From: an uncultured Pseudomonadota bacterium
Lineage (GTDB): Bacteria; Myxococcota_A; UBA796; SXON01
Reading direction: 5' to 3'
Assembly (NCBI GenBank): GCA_903891165.1
Contig: CAITDR010000692.1
Coordinates: 1-35,621, forward strand
DNA length: 35,621 nt
How positions within the stretch are numbered: position 1 is the stretch's first letter; each line of letters begins with the position of its first letter. Both the position numbers and the translations under genes were made by a program. Of the stretch, positions 34,231 through 35,621 are shown piece after piece. The notes beneath the pieces are model-generated. The model did no database searches and had not been told where the DNA came from. It saw nothing but the letters and a program-made list of their open reading frames with translations.

Positions 34231-35621
34231 TTAAGCCTGGGCTTCCTTCAAAAGTTCGGCGGCGGCCCGCCGGGTGGCCTCGCTGACCTTCAGCCCGCCC
34301 AACATCCGGGCGACCTCGTCCAGCCGCTCGGCCGGGCTAAGTCGGGTGATGGCCGAGCGGGTGCGCCCGTCGCTCACCCCTTTTCGGACATGGAAGTGCA
34401 GATCTCCATAGACGGCGATCTGCGGCAGATGGGTGATGCAGAGCACCTGAGAGTGTCGGGAGACTTCCCGTAATTTTTGGGCAATCACTTCAGCGATGGC
34501 GCCGCCTACACCGGTGTCCACCTCGTCGAAGACGTAGAGTCCTTTGGGCCCCAGTCCAGAAAGGGTCCGCTTTAAGGCCAGCAAGGCGCGGGAAAGTTCT
34601 CCGCCGCTGGCCACTTTGCGCAGCGGTCGTGGCTCCTCGCCCCGGTTGGTGGCGATCAGAAATTCCACCCGATCCATGCCGGTCGGCCCGATATTCTGCT
34701 CGGAGAGCGGGTCCACCTCCACCTGGACCCGGGCGTCGCCCATGCCCAGGGACTGAAGCTCGGCGGTGATCGAAGATCCTAACTTGGCTGCGTTCAAGTG
34801 CCTTTTTTGGGAAAGTTGCTCGGCGAGGCCGCGGGCATGATCGCGGGCGGCGGTCCAGGCACGGTGCAGGCGCTCGCGGCTGTCCTCGGCATTGTCCAGT
34901 GCGGCGAGCTCCGCCTTTAGTACGCGGCGATGCTCCAACATTGCGTCGCTGCTACCGCCATATTTACGCAGGAGACGGCGGAGCTGGTGCAGGCGCTCCT
35001 CCTTGTTGGACAGAGTGTCGGGATCCATCCGCACCCGCTCGGCGTAGCGGCGCACCTGGCGTGCGGCGTCTTCGATCTCGGTACGGGCACTCTCCAGCTG
35101 CTGCACCGGGGCTTCCAAAGCGGGGTCAAAACGGCAAAGATCCTGGAGATCTCCGAGCACCCGCCCCAGCCTCGCGCACAGGGCATCGTCGCCCGAGTAG
35201 AGCTTTTCTTCAGCTTCGCGGGTGCCCGTGGCCAGCTCGGCGGCATGTCGAAGGCGGCTCAGCTCCTCGGTCAGGGCTACCTCCTCCCCTGGCTGCGGAT
35301 CCAGTTTTTCGATCTCGCTCAGCTGAAAACGGAGGAGATCCTCGCGCTCTCCGCGCTCGCGCAGTTGTTTTTCGACAGCGGCCAGCTCGCTGGCGGCACG
35401 GTTCACCGCCGCGAAGGCTTCGCCCATCTGGCCACGCTCGGTCTCCAACTGCGCAAAGGCATCCAGATAGCCGAGGTGGTTACTGGCTTCTACTAGGCTG
35501 TGGTGCTCGTGCTGCGAGCAGATGTCCACGAGTCCGCGCATCACCGTGCTCAATTGATTCAACGGAGTCAGACGTCCGTTGAGAAAGGCACGCGAGCGCC
35601 CGGAGAGATCGACGGTGCGGC
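34231..35621 (-). CDS. recN: DNA repair ATPase RecN (C-terminal part, partial)
   Basis: About 462 codons are visible; the frame runs off the window edge, where it reads SGRSRAFLNGRLTPLNQL, typical of RecN. Long coiled coil (about residues 60-300) is followed by the C-terminal ATPase half: ASGGELSRALLALKRTL (ABC signature), GLYVFDEVDTGVGGAIAEVI (Walker B) and ITHLPQIA. RecN is the SMC-like protein of double-strand-break repair. The Walker A end lies outside the window. Intact as far as seen. Confidence 0.95.
   Translation of the reverse strand, partial: RTVDLSGRSRAFLNGRLTPLNQLSTVMRGLVDICSQHEHHSLVEASNHLGYLDAFAQLETERGQMGEAFAAVNRAASELAAVEKQLRERGEREDLLRFQLSEIEKLDPQPGEEVALTEELSRLRHAAELATGTREAEEKLYSGDDALCARLGRVLGDLQDLCRFDPALEAPVQQLESARTEIEDAARQVRRYAERVRMDPDTLSNKEERLHQLRRLLRKYGGSSDAMLEHRRVLKAELAALDNAEDSRERLHRAWTAARDHARGLAEQLSQKRHLNAAKLGSSITAELQSLGMGDARVQVEVDPLSEQNIGPTGMDRVEFLIATNRGEEPRPLRKVASGGELSRALLALKRTLSGLGPKGLYVFDEVDTGVGGAIAEVIAQKLREVSRHSQVLCITHLPQIAVYGDLHFHVRKGVSDGRTRSAITRLSPAERLDEVARMLGGLKVSEATRRAAAELLKEAQA

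Noticed and set aside
1-35621. CRISPR arrays, tRNA or rRNA genes, insertion sequences
   Set aside because: No regularly spaced direct repeats, no tRNA cloverleaf or transposase-like protein was noticed on either strand by eye.

Overview
The window (about 60% G+C or higher by eye) looks like chromosomal DNA of a deltaproteobacterium in the wide sense, most likely Myxococcota or a relative. The hints are a pilC-pilS neighbourhood like that of Myxococcus, a MopE-type calcium/metal-binding-repeat lipoprotein with FG-GAP repeats, and the GC-rich codon use. This placement is inference; no rRNA or other phylogenetic marker is present.

Layout. 1-1691 (minus): type IV pilus genes pilC and partial pilS. 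1824-4661 (plus): SWIM/SNF2 helicase. 4757-6148 (minus): GT9 glycosyltransferase. 6149-7582: accessory patch with a VapBC toxin-antitoxin pair between two copies of a 92-bp repeat. 7574-27322 (minus): one long, mostly gapless gene string encoding an extracellular-type contractile injection system (eCIS, phage-tail-like). 27428-29473 (plus): a divergent gene of unknown function coupled to argE. 29478-33304 (minus): membrane-anchored SRPBCC protein, MopE/FG-GAP lipoprotein, MFS transporter. 33348-34028: TPR membrane protein. 34231-35621: partial recN.

The injection system. In transcription order it encodes an unknown 146-aa protein, a Pvc16/DUF4255 tail-completion protein, a long sheath protein (601 aa), a tail-assembly-chaperone-like protein, a 52-aa DUF6760-like protein with no standard start codon, a second sheath (396 aa), a gp19-like tube protein with a 100-aa Gly/Ser-rich N-terminal extension, a roughly 1480-aa Ala/Ser/Pro/Arg-rich protein, a LysM tube-cap protein, a gp27/VgrG-like hub, gp25, a giant gp6/J-like baseplate protein, a gpI-like protein and an eCIS-type baseplate-associated protein. 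It then continues into a ubiquitin-like/4-TM/RING-like membrane protein and a DNA methyltransferase. No capsid, portal, terminase, T6SS TssJLM or ClpV gene is present, so this is neither a prophage nor a T6SS. No AAA+ ATPase, PAAR tip, OB-fold spike or classical tape measure was recognised.

The most novel points are the ubiquitin-like/TM/RING protein at the end of the eCIS operon, the giant disordered protein in the tape-measure/linker slot, the start-less DUF6760 gene overlapping its neighbour as GTAA, and a dispersed hairpin repeat whose three copies show compensatory changes and all lie downstream of minus-strand genes.
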